This document shows, in pieces, positions 1 through 8,816 of a stretch of 42,067 nt of DNA. How positions within the stretch are numbered: position 1 is the first letter of the stretch; every line of letters starts with the position of its first letter. The notes beneath the pieces are model-generated. The model saw nothing but the letters and a program-made list of their open reading frames with translations. It had not been told where the DNA came from and searched no databases. The stretch is from Acetobacteraceae bacterium (lineage in GTDB: Bacteria > Pseudomonadota > Alphaproteobacteria > Acetobacterales > Acetobacteraceae). The DNA is taken from contig CANJJS010000040.1 in the NCBI GenBank assembly GCA_947474705.1, positions 1-42,067 on the forward strand, read 5' to 3'. A program made the translations under genes and the position numbers.

Positions 1-537
1 CTCGCCGGTGGAGCCGGGCGCGCGGCCCAGCACGATGACGATGTCGGCGGTGCAGCCGTCGACCACGTAGCTTTTATGGCCGTTCAGCTTGTAACCGTCA
101 CCGGCAGGCGTCGCGGTCAGGGTCGTGGACGCCGCGTCCCATTTGCCGTTGTCCTCGGTCGAGGCCAGGGTGGCGATCGTGTCGCCCTCGGCGATGCCGG
201 GCAGCAGGTCCGACTTATCGGCGCGGGTGCCCGCGTTCAGGATGGCGCCGGCGGCCAGCACGGTGGTGGCGAAATAAGGGGCGCAGAGCAAAGCGCGGCC
301 CATTTCCTCCAGCACGATGCAGTGCTCGCCGAAGCCGAAGCCATGGCCGCCGTATTCCTCGGGAATACGGACCGCGGTCAGGCCGAGTTCGGCGTTGAGC
401 TTTTGCCAGGCGTCGCGCTCCCAGCCCGCGTCCGTGTCCATCAGACGGCGGACTTCCTTGGTGGGCGACCGGTCCGCCAGGAAGCGGCGGAGGTTGGATC
501 GGAACTCGTGCTGTTCCGGTGAGAAACTGAATTTCAT
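1..537 (-). CDS. Acyl-CoA dehydrogenase, N-terminal part (runs off the window)
   Basis: The first 179 codons of a flavoprotein of the acyl-CoA dehydrogenase family, which oxidises acyl-CoA thioesters to 2-enoyl-CoA and passes electrons to ETF. The reading frame starts at ATG 537 (MKFSFSPEQHEFR) and stays open to the window edge. The N-terminal helical domain includes the family-typical RIPEEYGGHG segment at about residues 58-67. The middle beta-domain begins near residue 120 with an STEDNGKWD stretch, then a NGHKSYVVDG segment typical of the substrate/FAD-binding region. The catalytic base and FAD-binding C-terminus lie outside the window, so substrate preference cannot be judged. It is transcribed divergently from the cupin gene at 667. 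Confidence 0.9.
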   Translation of the reverse strand, partial: MKFSFSPEQHEFRSNLRRFLADRSPTKEVRRLMDTDAGWERDAWQKLNAELGLTAVRIPEEYGGHGFGFGEHCIVLEEMGRALLCAPYFATTVLAAGAILNAGTRADKSDLLPGIAEGDTIATLASTEDNGKWDAASTTLTATPAGDGYKLNGHKSYVVDGCTADIVIVLGRAPGSTGE

Positions 538-666
538 GGGCACTCCCCTCTGACTCCGGAATATAGAGCGGTTCCTGGGCGGGCGTGAAGGGCGGCGCCT
601 TGCCGGAGTGCGGGTTCGATGGTAGCGGCGGGGTGCGAACGGCGAAAAAACACAGAGGAGGCCTCG

Positions 667-1248
667 ATGTCAGCCACGGCGACCATCCCGGTACTGGATC
701 ACGAACTGGCCGATGACGAAACGCAATGGATGAAATCCGTCTACGCGGATTTTTCCCAGGCGCGCGCGGCGGCGGCCGGCGGGACGTTCGATCCGAAGGA
801 CGCTTTGCGCGCGGTTTTGGGAAAACCCGAATACCGGTTGTCCGTTGCCCCGGATCTCAGCGGGCCGGGCCCCTGGCGTCTCGGACAGAACCGCCACGGG
901 AGAAATGTCGCCGCGGTGTTCCTGCCGAAGGTCGAGCTGCACACGCATATCGCCAGCCGCACCGACCAGTTCGCGATGTATGTGGTCGGCGAGGCCGAGG
1001 GGTTCGCGCTCGACGCGCAAGGAAAACCGTATCTGACGCCGGTGACGGGCGGCGGTCATTTCCATAATCCGCCGGGGGCGCCGCATGCCTTCGTGCCAAA
1101 GGCCGGTCAGCCGGTGCCGGAGAACTGGGAAATCGCGTTTATCGCGATTACCCCGCGCAATCTGAAGGAGGACACGCACCGGGTCTCCGACGAGGTGCGG
1201 GCGATGTACAAACAAGTGGTGGGCCGGGACGCGCCGTTGGGCGTCTGA
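667..1248 (+). CDS. Cupin-fold protein of unknown substrate
   Basis: A 193-residue cytosolic protein without a signal peptide. The single cupin barrel is indicated by a metal-binding-type HTH pair (H92, H94), a following VVGEAEGFALD turn (about 107-116) and a second histidine block GGGHFHNPPGAPHAF (128-142; H131, H133 and H140 are candidate ligands). These arrangements hold Fe, Mn or Zn in cupin dioxygenases and isomerases, but no specific reaction can be assigned. ATG 667 is chosen over the in-frame ATG 619 because an AGAGGA ribosome site lies just before it and the upstream residues look non-coding. It stands alone, divergent from an acyl-CoA dehydrogenase, with a decayed toxin-antitoxin locus downstream on the other strand. 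Confidence 0.75.
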   Translation: MSATATIPVLDHELADDETQWMKSVYADFSQARAAAAGGTFDPKDALRAVLGKPEYRLSVAPDLSGPGPWRLGQNRHGRNVAAVFLPKVELHTHIASRTDQFAMYVVGEAEGFALDAQGKPYLTPVTGGGHFHNPPGAPHAFVPKAGQPVPENWEIAFIAITPRNLKEDTHRVSDEVRAMYKQVVGRDAPLGV

Positions 1249-1254
1249 TCCGCC

Positions 1255-1564
1255 TCACTGAAACCAAACAAAGGCGCCCCCCGGCGCGATCTGTTGGATC
1301 AGGTCGAAATCGCCGGGGTTCGCGGTCAGGACGGCCAGGCCCAGTTTCGCGCCGCCGGATCGTAATGGCCCAAACCCGTGGCGATCTCGGCGATGCAGAC
1401 CGAACTGTGCCAGAGCAAGGCGCTGTCGATCAGACCCGAGACCTTCGGCGGCAGGGTTCCCGCCATCGAAAACTGACATGCTCCGTCTTGTCGTCCAGCA
1501 GGCCGGCGGCGCGGGCTTCGGCCATCATGGCGGTCCCGATCGTGGCGTCCAGGGTGCCGGTCAT
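1255..1564 (-). pseudogene. Decayed vapBC-type toxin-antitoxin operon
   Basis: Three pieces in different frames read like one shrunken operon. From ATG 1564, behind a good AGGAG site, an antitoxin-like start (MAEARAAGLLDDKTEHVSF) runs about 35 residues and then becomes nonsense, stopping at 1430. From about 1472 to 1326 a second frame gives a PIN-toxin middle (GLIDSALLWHSSVCIAEIA, then HYDP). From about 1345 to 1255 a third frame gives a PIN C-terminus (VLTANPGDFDLIQQIAP). The PIN N-terminus with its first acidic residues, the central helix region and the antitoxin C-terminus are missing, so the locus should make no toxin. Assignment to VapB/VapC is from family patterns, not from a search. 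Confidence 0.72.
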
Positions 1565-1623
1565 TTTGGTTACTCCTGGCGAGTGTGTGTGCAATATGGA
1601 TTTCGTTGTCACACAGCGCAAGT

Positions 1624-2463
1624 CTACCGTTGCACCCGCCCGCAATAAAACGTGCTTCGGCCCGACTGAACGATCCGCTTCACCCCCGCGCAACCCTGTT
1701 CCCCGGGACAGGCCTCGCATTTTTCGCCCTCGCGGCCATAGACCTTCCACGCGTGCTGGAAATATCCGAGTTCGCCGTCCGGCTGAACGTAATCCCGTAA
1801 CGACGAGCCTCCCGCCGCGATCGCCTCCGTCAGCGTCGCCTTGATCGCGGGCACCAGCCGCGCGGCGCGCGCGCCCACCACCGTCGCGGCCTGGCGGGTG
1901 GGAGAAATTTTGGAGCGGAACAGCGCCTCGCAAACATAAATATTGCCGAGGCCGCAGACCAGGCGCTGGTCCAGCAACGCCGCCTTGATCGGGGTCTTTT
2001 TCCCCCGCAACGCCGTGTTCAGCATCGCCACCGAAAACGTTTCGCTCAGTGGCTCCGGTCCCATGCCAGCCAGGAGCCGGTGCGAATCCTCCGCGGCGGT
2101 CGGGACGAGATCGACCGAGCCGAAGCGCCGCGGATCGACGAAGCCGACGCGCCAGCCGTCGTCCACTTCTATCGACATATGCTCGTGCGGCTCGACGGCG
2201 TTCGGAATGCCGAGAGTAAGGTTCATGCGGCCGGACATGCCCAGGTGGATGAGGACGGAGTCGCCGCCGGAGAGGCGCATGAGGATATATTTCGCGCGGC
2301 GGCGGAAACTCAGCACCTCCGCCCCCGTCAGGCGATCCGCGAGTCCCGGCGGAAAAGGCCAGCGCAGATCGGGACGATTGACGGCGGCGCGGACGATCCG
2401 GCGGCCCTCCAGGCGGGCCTGAAGCCCCCGCATCACCGTCTCGACCTCGGGGAGTTCCGGCAT
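1624..2463 (-). CDS. mutM: Formamidopyrimidine-DNA glycosylase (Fpg/MutM)
   Basis: A 279-residue base-excision repair enzyme that removes 8-oxoguanine and ring-opened purines and cleaves the abasic site by beta/delta elimination. It starts with the diagnostic [10 protein letters not shown] (P2 is the catalytic N-terminal proline after Met removal, E3 the partner acid). Also visible are HLGMSGR, the [17 protein letters not shown] helix-two-turn-helix region and a C-terminal zinc-finger-like end with GRSTFYC. The final finger is odd: the usual last motif Cys-x2-Cys reads C-G-R-V, so the fourth cysteine is absent, while an extra cysteine sits in [11 protein letters not shown] 2463 lies only 30 bases from the divergent ubiE start. 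Activity is likely but the finger needs a second look. Confidence 0.94.
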   Translation of the reverse strand: MPELPEVETVMRGLQARLEGRRIVRAAVNRPDLRWPFPPGLADRLTGAEVLSFRRRAKYILMRLSGGDSVLIHLGMSGRMNLTLGIPNAVEPHEHMSIEVDDGWRVGFVDPRRFGSVDLVPTAAEDSHRLLAGMGPEPLSETFSVAMLNTALRGKKTPIKAALLDQRLVCGLGNIYVCEALFRSKISPTRQAATVVGARAARLVPAIKATLTEAIAAGGSSLRDYVQPDGELGYFQHAWKVYGREGEKCEACPGEQGCAGVKRIVQSGRSTFYCGRVQR

Positions 2464-2493
2464 CCCGCATCCTCGCGCTATGATGCGCCCATC

Positions 2494-3240
2494 ATGAGCG
2501 AAAATATGGGACGCGTCGATTTCGGCTTCAGGACCGTGGCCCGCGAGGAGAAGGCGGGGATGGTGCGCGCCGTCTTCGACTCCGTGGCGCCGCGCTACGA
2601 CCTGATGAACGACCTGATGTCGCTTGGCGTGCATCGGGCCTGGAAGCACGTGTTCGTCACGGCGCTGGACCCGCGGCCGCGGCATACGCTGCTCGACCTG
2701 GCCGGCGGGACCGGCGACATTTCCTTTGGATGGCTGCGCCGCGGTGGCGGGCCGGTTGTTCTGTCCGACATCAACCCCTCCATGCTGAGTGTCGGGCTGG
2801 ACCGGGCGGTGGAACGCGGGCTGATCGGCGGGGTGTCGGCGGTGGTCGCGGACGCGGAACATTTACCGCTTCCGGATCGAAGCGTGGACCGGGTCTCGAT
2901 CGCCTTCGGGTTGCGGAACTGCACCGATAAGGAGCAGGTGCTGCGCGAGGCGCGGCGGGTGCTGAAGCCGGGCGGCCGCTTTTTATGTCTGGAGTTTTCG
3001 AAGTTGCAAATCGCGGTGTTGCGGCGGCTTTACGATGCCTGGTCGTTCAAGGTTCTGCCGCGTTTGGGGCAGATCGCGGCGAACGATTCCGAAAGCTATG
3101 TCTATCTGGCCGAAAGCATCCGCACCTTTCCCGATCAGGCAAAGCTCGCCGCGATGATGAAAAACGCGGGACTTGAGCGGGTGGCGGTTCGCGATCTGTC
3201 TGGCGGTATCGCGGCGATCCACGCGGGGTGGCGGTTATGA
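2494..3240 (+). CDS. ubiE: Ubiquinone/menaquinone C-methyltransferase UbiE
   Basis: A 248-residue class I SAM-dependent methyltransferase that C-methylates the benzoquinol ring in ubiquinone synthesis at the membrane surface. Evidence: the UbiE N-terminal signature around [21 protein letters not shown] (residues 23-43), the SAM motif [12 protein letters not shown], the acidic [10 protein letters not shown] strand end, and [13 protein letters not shown] with the following [15 protein letters not shown] typical of this family. ATG 2494 gives the standard family length. Its stop overlaps the coaBC start (ATGA at 3237-3240), implying translational coupling. The promoter must lie in the 30-base gap to mutM or inside the mutM coding region. 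Confidence 0.95.
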   Translation: MSENMGRVDFGFRTVAREEKAGMVRAVFDSVAPRYDLMNDLMSLGVHRAWKHVFVTALDPRPRHTLLDLAGGTGDISFGWLRRGGGPVVLSDINPSMLSVGLDRAVERGLIGGVSAVVADAEHLPLPDRSVDRVSIAFGLRNCTDKEQVLREARRVLKPGGRFLCLEFSKLQIAVLRRLYDAWSFKVLPRLGQIAANDSESYVYLAESIRTFPDQAKLAAMMKNAGLERVAVRDLSGGIAAIHAGWRL

Positions 3241-4442
3241 GTTCTCTGTCCGGCAAACGCGTTCTGCTTGTCATCGCCGGCGGCATCGCCGCGTTCAAGG
3301 CGGCGGAGCTGATCCGCCTGCTGCGCCGCGCCGGGTGCGGCGTGACCTGCGTGCTGACGGAAAATGGGGGACAATTCGTCACGCCGCTGACGTTACAGGC
3401 GCTGAGCGAGACAAAAGTTTATTCCGAGCTCTTCTCGCTGACCGACGAGAGCGAAATGGGTCATATCCAACTGTCCCGCGCCGCCGATCTGCTGGTCGTG
3501 GCGCCCGCGACGGCGAATATTCTGGCGAAAATGGCACACGGGATCGCGGACGACCTCGCATCGACCGTGCTGCTGGCGACCGACAAGCCGGTGCTGGTGG
3601 CGCCCGCGATGAACGTGCGGATGTGGCTACATCCGGCGACACAGGCGAATTTTTCCTTGTTGCGCGGCCGGGGCATACTTGCCGTGGGTCCGAACGAGGG
3701 CGCGATGGCCTGCAACGAATTCGGGCCTGGCCGCATGGCGGAACCGGCCGAAATCCTGGCGGCGATTGAAAGCGTCTTGTCGGCGCCAAAGCCCTTGGCC
3801 GGCAAGCACGTCATCGTGACCAGCGGCCCGACGCACGAGCCGATCGACCCGGTGCGCTACATCGCCAACCGTTCCTCTGGCCGCCAGGGCCATTCCATCG
3901 CCGCGGCGCTCGCGGAACTGGGCGCGCGGGTCACGCTGGTCAGCGGTCCCGTTTCCGTGCCCGATCCGGCCGGGGTCGCCGTCCGGCGTATTGAGAGCGC
4001 CGCGGAGATGCTGGCGGCCTGCCAGGCCGCCTTGCCCGCCGATGCCGCCGTTTTCGCCGCCGCCGTCGCCGACTGGCGGGTCGCCAACGCCGCCGGCGGA
4101 AAAATCAAGAAGCAGCCTGGTACCGCGGCACCGGCGCTGGAGTTGGTGCCGAACCCCGATATTCTCGCCACCATCGCCGCCCCCGGTCCGGCGCGTCCCC
4201 GTCTGGTGGTGGGCTTCGCCGCCGAAACGGACGATTTACTCGCCAACGCCCAGAGCAAGTTGAAACGCAAAAACGCGGACTGGATTGTCGCCAACGATGT
4301 TTCCGCCGAAACCGGCATCATGGGCGGCGCCGAAAACGAGATTTCGCTGATCTCGGCCGCGGGTGTCGAAACATGGCCTCGGCTGGACAAGCAGGAAGTG
4401 GCGCGCCGCCTGGCCGCGCGCATTTCGGAAGCCCTGACATGA
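3237..4442 (+). CDS. coaBC: Bifunctional phosphopantothenoylcysteine decarboxylase / phosphopantothenate-cysteine ligase
   Basis: A 401-residue two-domain enzyme making 4'-phosphopantetheine for coenzyme A. The N-terminal flavin decarboxylase domain (CoaC, about 1-185) shows the FMN-binding start [19 protein letters not shown], the PAMNVRMW substrate motif and [13 protein letters not shown] with the active-site cysteine. The C-terminal CTP-dependent synthetase (CoaB, about 190-400) shows [22 protein letters not shown]. The ATG at 3237 is preferred to the in-frame GTG at 3228 because it forms the ATGA overlap with ubiE. Its own stop overlaps dut (ATGA at 4439-4442). Alphaproteobacteria often have ubiB between ubiE and coaBC; here the two are directly fused head to tail with no room. 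Confidence 0.95.
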   Translation: MSSLSGKRVLLVIAGGIAAFKAAELIRLLRRAGCGVTCVLTENGGQFVTPLTLQALSETKVYSELFSLTDESEMGHIQLSRAADLLVVAPATANILAKMAHGIADDLASTVLLATDKPVLVAPAMNVRMWLHPATQANFSLLRGRGILAVGPNEGAMACNEFGPGRMAEPAEILAAIESVLSAPKPLAGKHVIVTSGPTHEPIDPVRYIANRSSGRQGHSIAAALAELGARVTLVSGPVSVPDPAGVAVRRIESAAEMLAACQAALPADAAVFAAAVADWRVANAAGGKIKKQPGTAAPALELVPNPDILATIAAPGPARPRLVVGFAAETDDLLANAQSKLKRKNADWIVANDVSAETGIMGGAENEISLISAAGVETWPRLDKQEVARRLAARISEALT

Positions 4443-4888
4443 GGATTCCCGTCCGTGTCCGCCGCCTGCCGCACAACCGGGACCTGCCGCTGCCCGCCTA
4501 TGCGACCGCGGGGGCCGCCGGCATGGACCTTTTGGCCGCTGTCGTCGCGCCTGTGACCATCGCGCCGGGCCAACGTACCCTGATCCCCACGGGGCTCGCG
4601 ATCGCGCTGCCACCGGGATACGAACTTCAGATACGGCCGCGTTCCGGTCTGGCTTTGAAAAATGGGATCGTTTTGCCGAACAGCCCAGGAACGATTGACG
4701 AGGATTATCGGGGGGAGATTCAGGTGATCGTGCTCAACACTGGCGCCGATCCCTTCGTCGTCGAACGCGGCGCGCGCATCGCGCAGGCGGTCCTGGCGCC
4801 CGTCGTGCGGGCGGGATGGGAGGAAGTGGCGGAGCTGGATGGCACAGCGCGAAACACCGGTGGTTTTGGCAGCACCGGCGTCAATTGA
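4439..4888 (+). CDS. dut: dUTP diphosphatase
   Basis: A 149-residue trimeric dUTPase that hydrolyses dUTP to dUMP and pyrophosphate, keeping uracil out of DNA and supplying dTMP synthesis. All conserved motifs are visible: motif 1 [10 protein letters not shown], motif 2 [12 protein letters not shown], motif 3 with the catalytic aspartate in [11 protein letters not shown], motif 4 GARIAQAVL and motif 5 [10 protein letters not shown] at the C-terminus. It is the last gene of the coupled ubiE-coaBC-dut operon. Its final 8 bases (4881-4888) are also the end of the convergent SDR gene, so there is no intergenic terminator. Confidence 0.96.
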   Translation: MRIPVRVRRLPHNRDLPLPAYATAGAAGMDLLAAVVAPVTIAPGQRTLIPTGLAIALPPGYELQIRPRSGLALKNGIVLPNSPGTIDEDYRGEIQVIVLNTGADPFVVERGARIAQAVLAPVVRAGWEEVAELDGTARNTGGFGSTGVN

Positions 4889-5612
4889 ACGACATTCCGC
4901 CGCTCAACGCGATCGTTTGTCCCGTCATATAAGCGTTGCCAATGACCATCAAAACAGCCTGCGCGCATTCTTCGCTGGTGCCGAAACGTCCGACCGGAAT
5001 GCGCGACAAAGACGACGTCAGGCCCGCGGAAACCATATCGGTCGCGATCAGCGACGGCGCGACATTGTTGACCGTGACACCATCTTTTACCACACGGGCG
5101 GCGTAACCGCGGGCCAGACCCTCCATGCCCGCCTTCGACGCGTTGTAATGCGGTCCAATCCCCCCTGCCCCGCGCGCGGCGCCAGAGGAAATGTTGACGA
5201 TCCGGCCCCATTTCCGCGCCCGCATCCGCGGCAAGGCCGCCCGCGTGCACAGAAACGCGGATTTCAGGTTGACGGCGATGGTGCGGTCGAAATCCTCTTC
5301 GGTCAGATCGTCGATATTATGAAAAATCGCGATTCCCGCGTTGTTCACGAGGATATCGACCATCCCCAGCCCATGTTCGATGGCGCGGAACATATCGTTC
5401 ACCGCCTCGCCGTTCGACACATCCGCCGGGACCGCGATGGCGCGCCGTCCCATCGCGTGAATGGTTTCGAGGACGTCGATCGCTTCCGAGCCCCGTTCGC
5501 GGTAATTCACCGCGACATCCGCGCCGGACGCCGCCAGTGCGAGCGCCACGGCCTTGCCGATCCCACGCGAAGCCCCGGTGACCAGCGCGATACGTCCCGT
5601 CAGATCGATCAT
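4881..5612 (-). CDS. SDR-family oxidoreductase (FabG-like)
   Basis: A 243-residue classical short-chain dehydrogenase/reductase. The cofactor motif TGASRGIG sits at residues 12-19, NNAG at 90-93, and the catalytic set is S143, Y156 and K160 in the spacing S-x12-Y-x3-K. An asparagine at 115 (VNLKSAF) completes the tetrad. The arginine in NYRERGSE after beta-2 suggests NADP(H) preference (inference). Its ATG overlaps the TGA of the upstream flavoprotein gene (ATGA on the minus strand at 5612-5609), so it is the third gene of a coupled SBP-flavoprotein-SDR operon. A 3-oxoacyl or hydroxy-acid substrate is possible but not shown. Its 3' end overlaps dut by 8 bases. Confidence 0.9.
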   Translation of the reverse strand: MIDLTGRIALVTGASRGIGKAVALALAASGADVAVNYRERGSEAIDVLETIHAMGRRAIAVPADVSNGEAVNDMFRAIEHGLGMVDILVNNAGIAIFHNIDDLTEEDFDRTIAVNLKSAFLCTRAALPRMRARKWGRIVNISSGAARGAGGIGPHYNASKAGMEGLARGYAARVVKDGVTVNNVAPSLIATDMVSAGLTSSLSRIPVGRFGTSEECAQAVLMVIGNAYMTGQTIALSGGMSFN

Positions 5613-6871
5613 GCGAAGCGCCTCGGAGAATAAGGAGATAAATCGAACGGCGGCGCCCGTCCGGACACCAGGTCCGCGACGATTTTCCCGGTCGCCGCGC
5701 CCGCCGTCAGGCCGACATGGCCATGGCCGAACGCGTGCAGAATATCGGCGCATCCCGATGCCGGTCCCAGACAGGGCAATCCGTCGGGGGTGGAGGGCCG
5801 GTGTCCCATCCAGAATTTCAAACGTTCCGGCGGCAAATCGGCGGGAACCCCCGGATAAACCTCGCGCACGAAATTAAGCAGGACGTCCGCGCGTTTCCAG
5901 TTCGGCGCCGCCTCCAGTCCGGCCAGTTCGACCTGCCCGCCCGTACGGAGTCCCGCGGGCGTCATCGCGAAAGCCATTTTACCGTCGCTCGGCATCACGG
6001 GATAACGCGGTTCCACCCCGGGATTTTCAATGACGACATGATACCCGCGTTCGGTTTCCAGCGGCACGCGATCCCCCGCCGCCGCGGCGAGTTGCTTCGA
6101 ATAAGCACCGGCGGCGATGACCGCCATATCCGCGGCGATCTCCCCGTCACGCGTGACGACGGCGCGGAGCCGTCCGGCCTCGATCCGAAACCCCGTCGCA
6201 CCGGTCCGTCTCAGATCGGCGCCCGAGGCCACCGCGTGACTCGTCAACGCGGCGACATACGCGCCGGGATCGCGGCATTGTCCGTTTTCCTCGACCAGCA
6301 GAGCGAACTTGTAGCGGCGGCTTAACGCCGGCTCGCGCTGTCGCAGTTCGTCTTCGTCAAGTTCCAGCCAGCGCGTGCCGGTTTCCGCCCGCACGCGCCA
6401 GGACAAGGCCTCAGCCTCGAACGCCGCGCGGTCCGGAAACGCGAACAGCACGCCCTGTTTGGTAATCAGGCCGCCGACACCGGCTTCCTCCGCCAGGGCC
6501 CGGTGCAACGCGGGCGCGTCGGCCAGAAGCGGCTGCAACGCGCGCGCGATTCCGGACAATTTTTCCGGTGTCGATCCCGCTGTCACGAACCGGCGCAACC
6601 AGGGGAAAAGTTTCGGAAGATACGACCAGCGGATCGCCAGAGGGCCCAGCGGATCGCGCAGATACCCGGGCACTTTTTTCCAGATCCCCGGTGTCGACAT
6701 CGGAATGACGGAGCTGGGATTGAGCAGCGTGCCATTGCCGTAACTCGCGGCCTGCTCGCCACCGGGATCTCCGGGCTCGACGATGGTGACGCGATGACCG
6801 TCGCGCAGCAATTCCAGCGCGCAGGCGGCGCCGACGATGCCCGCGCCGATCACGACGACATGCTTGCTCAC
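5609..6871 (-). CDS. FAD-dependent D-amino-acid dehydrogenase-like oxidoreductase
   Basis: A 420-residue DAO-superfamily flavoprotein. The N-terminal dinucleotide-binding fold reads VVVIGAGIVGAACALELL (residues 4-21), ending in the acidic TIVEPGDPGGE. An SYGNGTLLNPSS segment follows, as in DadA-type enzymes, and the C-terminal FAD contact is FGHGHVGLTAGAATGKIVADL. DadA-type enzymes oxidatively deaminate D-amino acids to 2-oxo acids and feed electrons to the respiratory chain. The start codon is GTG at 6871, overlapping the preceding TGA (GTGA at 6868-6871). It is sandwiched between a solute-binding protein and an SDR, consistent with uptake and oxidation of an amino-acid-like compound. The exact substrate is not known. 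Confidence 0.88.
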   Translation of the reverse strand: MSKHVVVIGAGIVGAACALELLRDGHRVTIVEPGDPGGEQAASYGNGTLLNPSSVIPMSTPGIWKKVPGYLRDPLGPLAIRWSYLPKLFPWLRRFVTAGSTPEKLSGIARALQPLLADAPALHRALAEEAGVGGLITKQGVLFAFPDRAAFEAEALSWRVRAETGTRWLELDEDELRQREPALSRRYKFALLVEENGQCRDPGAYVAALTSHAVASGADLRRTGATGFRIEAGRLRAVVTRDGEIAADMAVIAAGAYSKQLAAAAGDRVPLETERGYHVVIENPGVEPRYPVMPSDGKMAFAMTPAGLRTGGQVELAGLEAAPNWKRADVLLNFVREVYPGVPADLPPERLKFWMGHRPSTPDGLPCLGPASGCADILHAFGHGHVGLTAGAATGKIVADLVSGRAPPFDLSPYSPRRFA

Positions 6872-8442
6872 GAAGTCTTCTTCAGGCCGTAAAACTGCGG
6901 CCAGCCGTCGGGAACGTCGGTCAGGCGTTTGTTATAGGCGGTCGGCTGCACGAACATGCCCATGGGCGCGTAGGGCGGGTCCTGCCAGAAAACCGCCTGC
7001 ATGCTGTCGACGATCTTCCGTTGCGCCGCGATGTCGGGGGCCTCGAACCAGGCATCCAGAAACTCTTCCATTTTTGGATTGTTCGGCCAGCCAAACCAGG
7101 CCCCCGCGCCATTGCCGCGAATGGCGATATTCGGCGCGGGCGAAACATTCCCGAACCCGCCGAGATAGGTATAGAAAATATTCCACCCGCCCTTGTCGAT
7201 CGGCTCCTTGCTCGCGCGCCGCTGCACCACGCTGCCCCATTCCAGCGCCTGCAAATCCACATTGAAGCCGATACGGCTCAGAAGATCGCTGGCGACCTGC
7301 GCCTCCGCCCAAATGATCGGGATGGTGGTGCCAGCGAGGACCACGATCTTCTCGCCATTATAGCCCGCCGCCGTCAACGCCGATTTGATCTTATCGAGAT
7401 CTTTCGGCAACCGGGTGGCATCGACGCCCACCGTGCTCGCCATGGGCGTGCCGGGCACGAAAATTCCGACATCGGTCTTGATCAAGGATGGCTCGGCGCC
7501 GGAGACCGCTTCCATGATTTCCCGCTGATCGATCGCCATCGTCACGATCCGGCGGATCGCGGGATTATCGAAAGGCGGGTGCAAATGATTGAAGCGCATA
7601 CAGGCGATGGCACCGGTCCGATCCTTCACGGTCACCGCGATATCGCTGTTTTTCTTGATCTGAGGGATCAAATCGATCGTCGGGTTTTCCCACCAATCGA
7701 CCTCGCCCCGCGTTAACGCCGCCGCGGCGGTCGCCGGATCCTGAATGAATGTCCAGACCACCCGGTCGATGTTCGCGATTTTCGGACCGGCGTTGAAACT
7801 CGCGACCCCGCCGTTACGCGGGACATAAGCTTCGTTCCTGGCGAAGACGACGCGCTGGCCCGGTATCCGCTCCCCCGCCACGAACCTGAAGGGCCCGCTG
7901 CCGATGGCCTCCGAAATCTGTTTCTGCGGATCGGTCTCCGCGAGCCGCGACGGCATGATCGCGCAATAAACCTCGGCCAGCGCGTTGGGCAAAAGGGGAA
8001 ACGGTCTGTCCAGCCGAAAGCGGATTTTATTGTCAGACGGCGCGGAGATTTCCGCGACACGCTTCATCAGCGCCTGACCGAAAGGATACCTCTTGGAAAA
8101 CCGCGCGATCGTCGCGACGCAATCCCGGGCCAGCACTTTCTCGCCATCGTGGAATTTCAGGCCGTCCCGTAACGTCAGTTCCCAGGTCAGCCCATCGCTT
8201 TCCGTGCGCACGCCCTCCACCATTTGCGGCCGCACATTGAATTCGGCGTCGTATCCGAACAACGTATCGAACACGGCGAGCGAATAGTTTCGTGTCACGT
8301 CGGCGGTTGTCCAGACCGGGTCCAGCGACGCGAGGTCGGCGTGCGGAACGAAGGTGACGGTACGGCTCCCTTGCGCCGCGACGATCCGCGGCGTGGCGAG
8401 CGTCGCGCCCACGGCGGCTTGCAAAACAGCGCGGCGTTTCAT
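6868..8442 (-). CDS. Periplasmic ABC-transporter solute-binding protein, family 5 (peptide/nickel type)
   Basis: A 524-residue secreted binding protein. The N-terminus MKRRAVLQAAVGATLATPRIVAAQG has twin arginines, a hydrophobic stretch and an A-x-A cut site near residue 23, so a Tat-type export signal is likely. The mature part has the SBP_bac_5 pattern: LDPVWTTADVTRNYSLAVFDTLFGYD, then LTLRDGLKFHDGEKV, then SEAIGSGPFRFV. Such proteins deliver oligopeptides, amino-acid derivatives, glycosides or opines to an ABC importer. No permease or ATPase gene is nearby, so it must work with a transporter encoded elsewhere. It is the first gene of the coupled operon with the flavoprotein and SDR. A paralogue lies at 39483-41066. 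Confidence 0.9.
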   Translation of the reverse strand: MKRRAVLQAAVGATLATPRIVAAQGSRTVTFVPHADLASLDPVWTTADVTRNYSLAVFDTLFGYDAEFNVRPQMVEGVRTESDGLTWELTLRDGLKFHDGEKVLARDCVATIARFSKRYPFGQALMKRVAEISAPSDNKIRFRLDRPFPLLPNALAEVYCAIMPSRLAETDPQKQISEAIGSGPFRFVAGERIPGQRVVFARNEAYVPRNGGVASFNAGPKIANIDRVVWTFIQDPATAAAALTRGEVDWWENPTIDLIPQIKKNSDIAVTVKDRTGAIACMRFNHLHPPFDNPAIRRIVTMAIDQREIMEAVSGAEPSLIKTDVGIFVPGTPMASTVGVDATRLPKDLDKIKSALTAAGYNGEKIVVLAGTTIPIIWAEAQVASDLLSRIGFNVDLQALEWGSVVQRRASKEPIDKGGWNIFYTYLGGFGNVSPAPNIAIRGNGAGAWFGWPNNPKMEEFLDAWFEAPDIAAQRKIVDSMQAVFWQDPPYAPMGMFVQPTAYNKRLTDVPDGWPQFYGLKKTS

Positions 8443-8520
8443 GCGTCGTTTCTCCGGTTACCAACGATAACGGCAGAGTAGTCCCGTTTCCTGGGCGGAT
8501 GGAAGAGTCCGCCGCCAGGA

Positions 8521-8733
8521 TCAGCGCGGTCCGGTCACGAGACGGTCGCAATCGCGGCGGCCCGCCATCAGGCAATCTTCAACCTGGCTGGTGCGGTACA
8601 AGGTTTTCGCCAAAACCAGCCCGCCGATCAGCAAAAGCAGCACAACCACGATCGCGGCGAGACTCGCCGTCCGGCGGTCGGCCTCCTCTCGCTCTCGCGC
8701 TGGGTCGTGCCCAGGGGGCGCGAAGTTGGGCAT
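8521..8733 (-). CDS. Small single-pass membrane protein
   Basis: A 70-residue protein with a charged N-terminal part (PAREREEADRRTA), one strongly hydrophobic helix at about residues 24-43 (SLAAIVVVLLLLIGGLVLAK) and a short C-terminal tail with two cysteines (VEDCLMAGRRDCDRL, C54 and C62). The positive charges flanking the helix do not settle orientation. The cysteine-containing tail resembles a motif seen in small alphaproteobacterial membrane proteins, recalled rather than searched. ATG 8733 is chosen because the upstream in-frame sequence lacks protein character. It diverges from the glycosylase gene at 8817. Function unknown. Confidence 0.65.
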   Translation of the reverse strand: MPNFAPPGHDPAREREEADRRTASLAAIVVVLLLLIGGLVLAKTLYRTSQVEDCLMAGRRDCDRLVTGPR

Positions 8734-8816
8734 GATGGGTCCGGACTGGTCCGCGGGGTGAATTAACGCGCGCCTTATGCTTGCACGCGCCCGGCCACCG
8801 CGTCCATAACCCGCCG

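Noticed and set aside
2080-2493. In-frame extension upstream of ubiE
   Set aside because: It is antisense to mutM; the UbiE family starts at ATG 2494.
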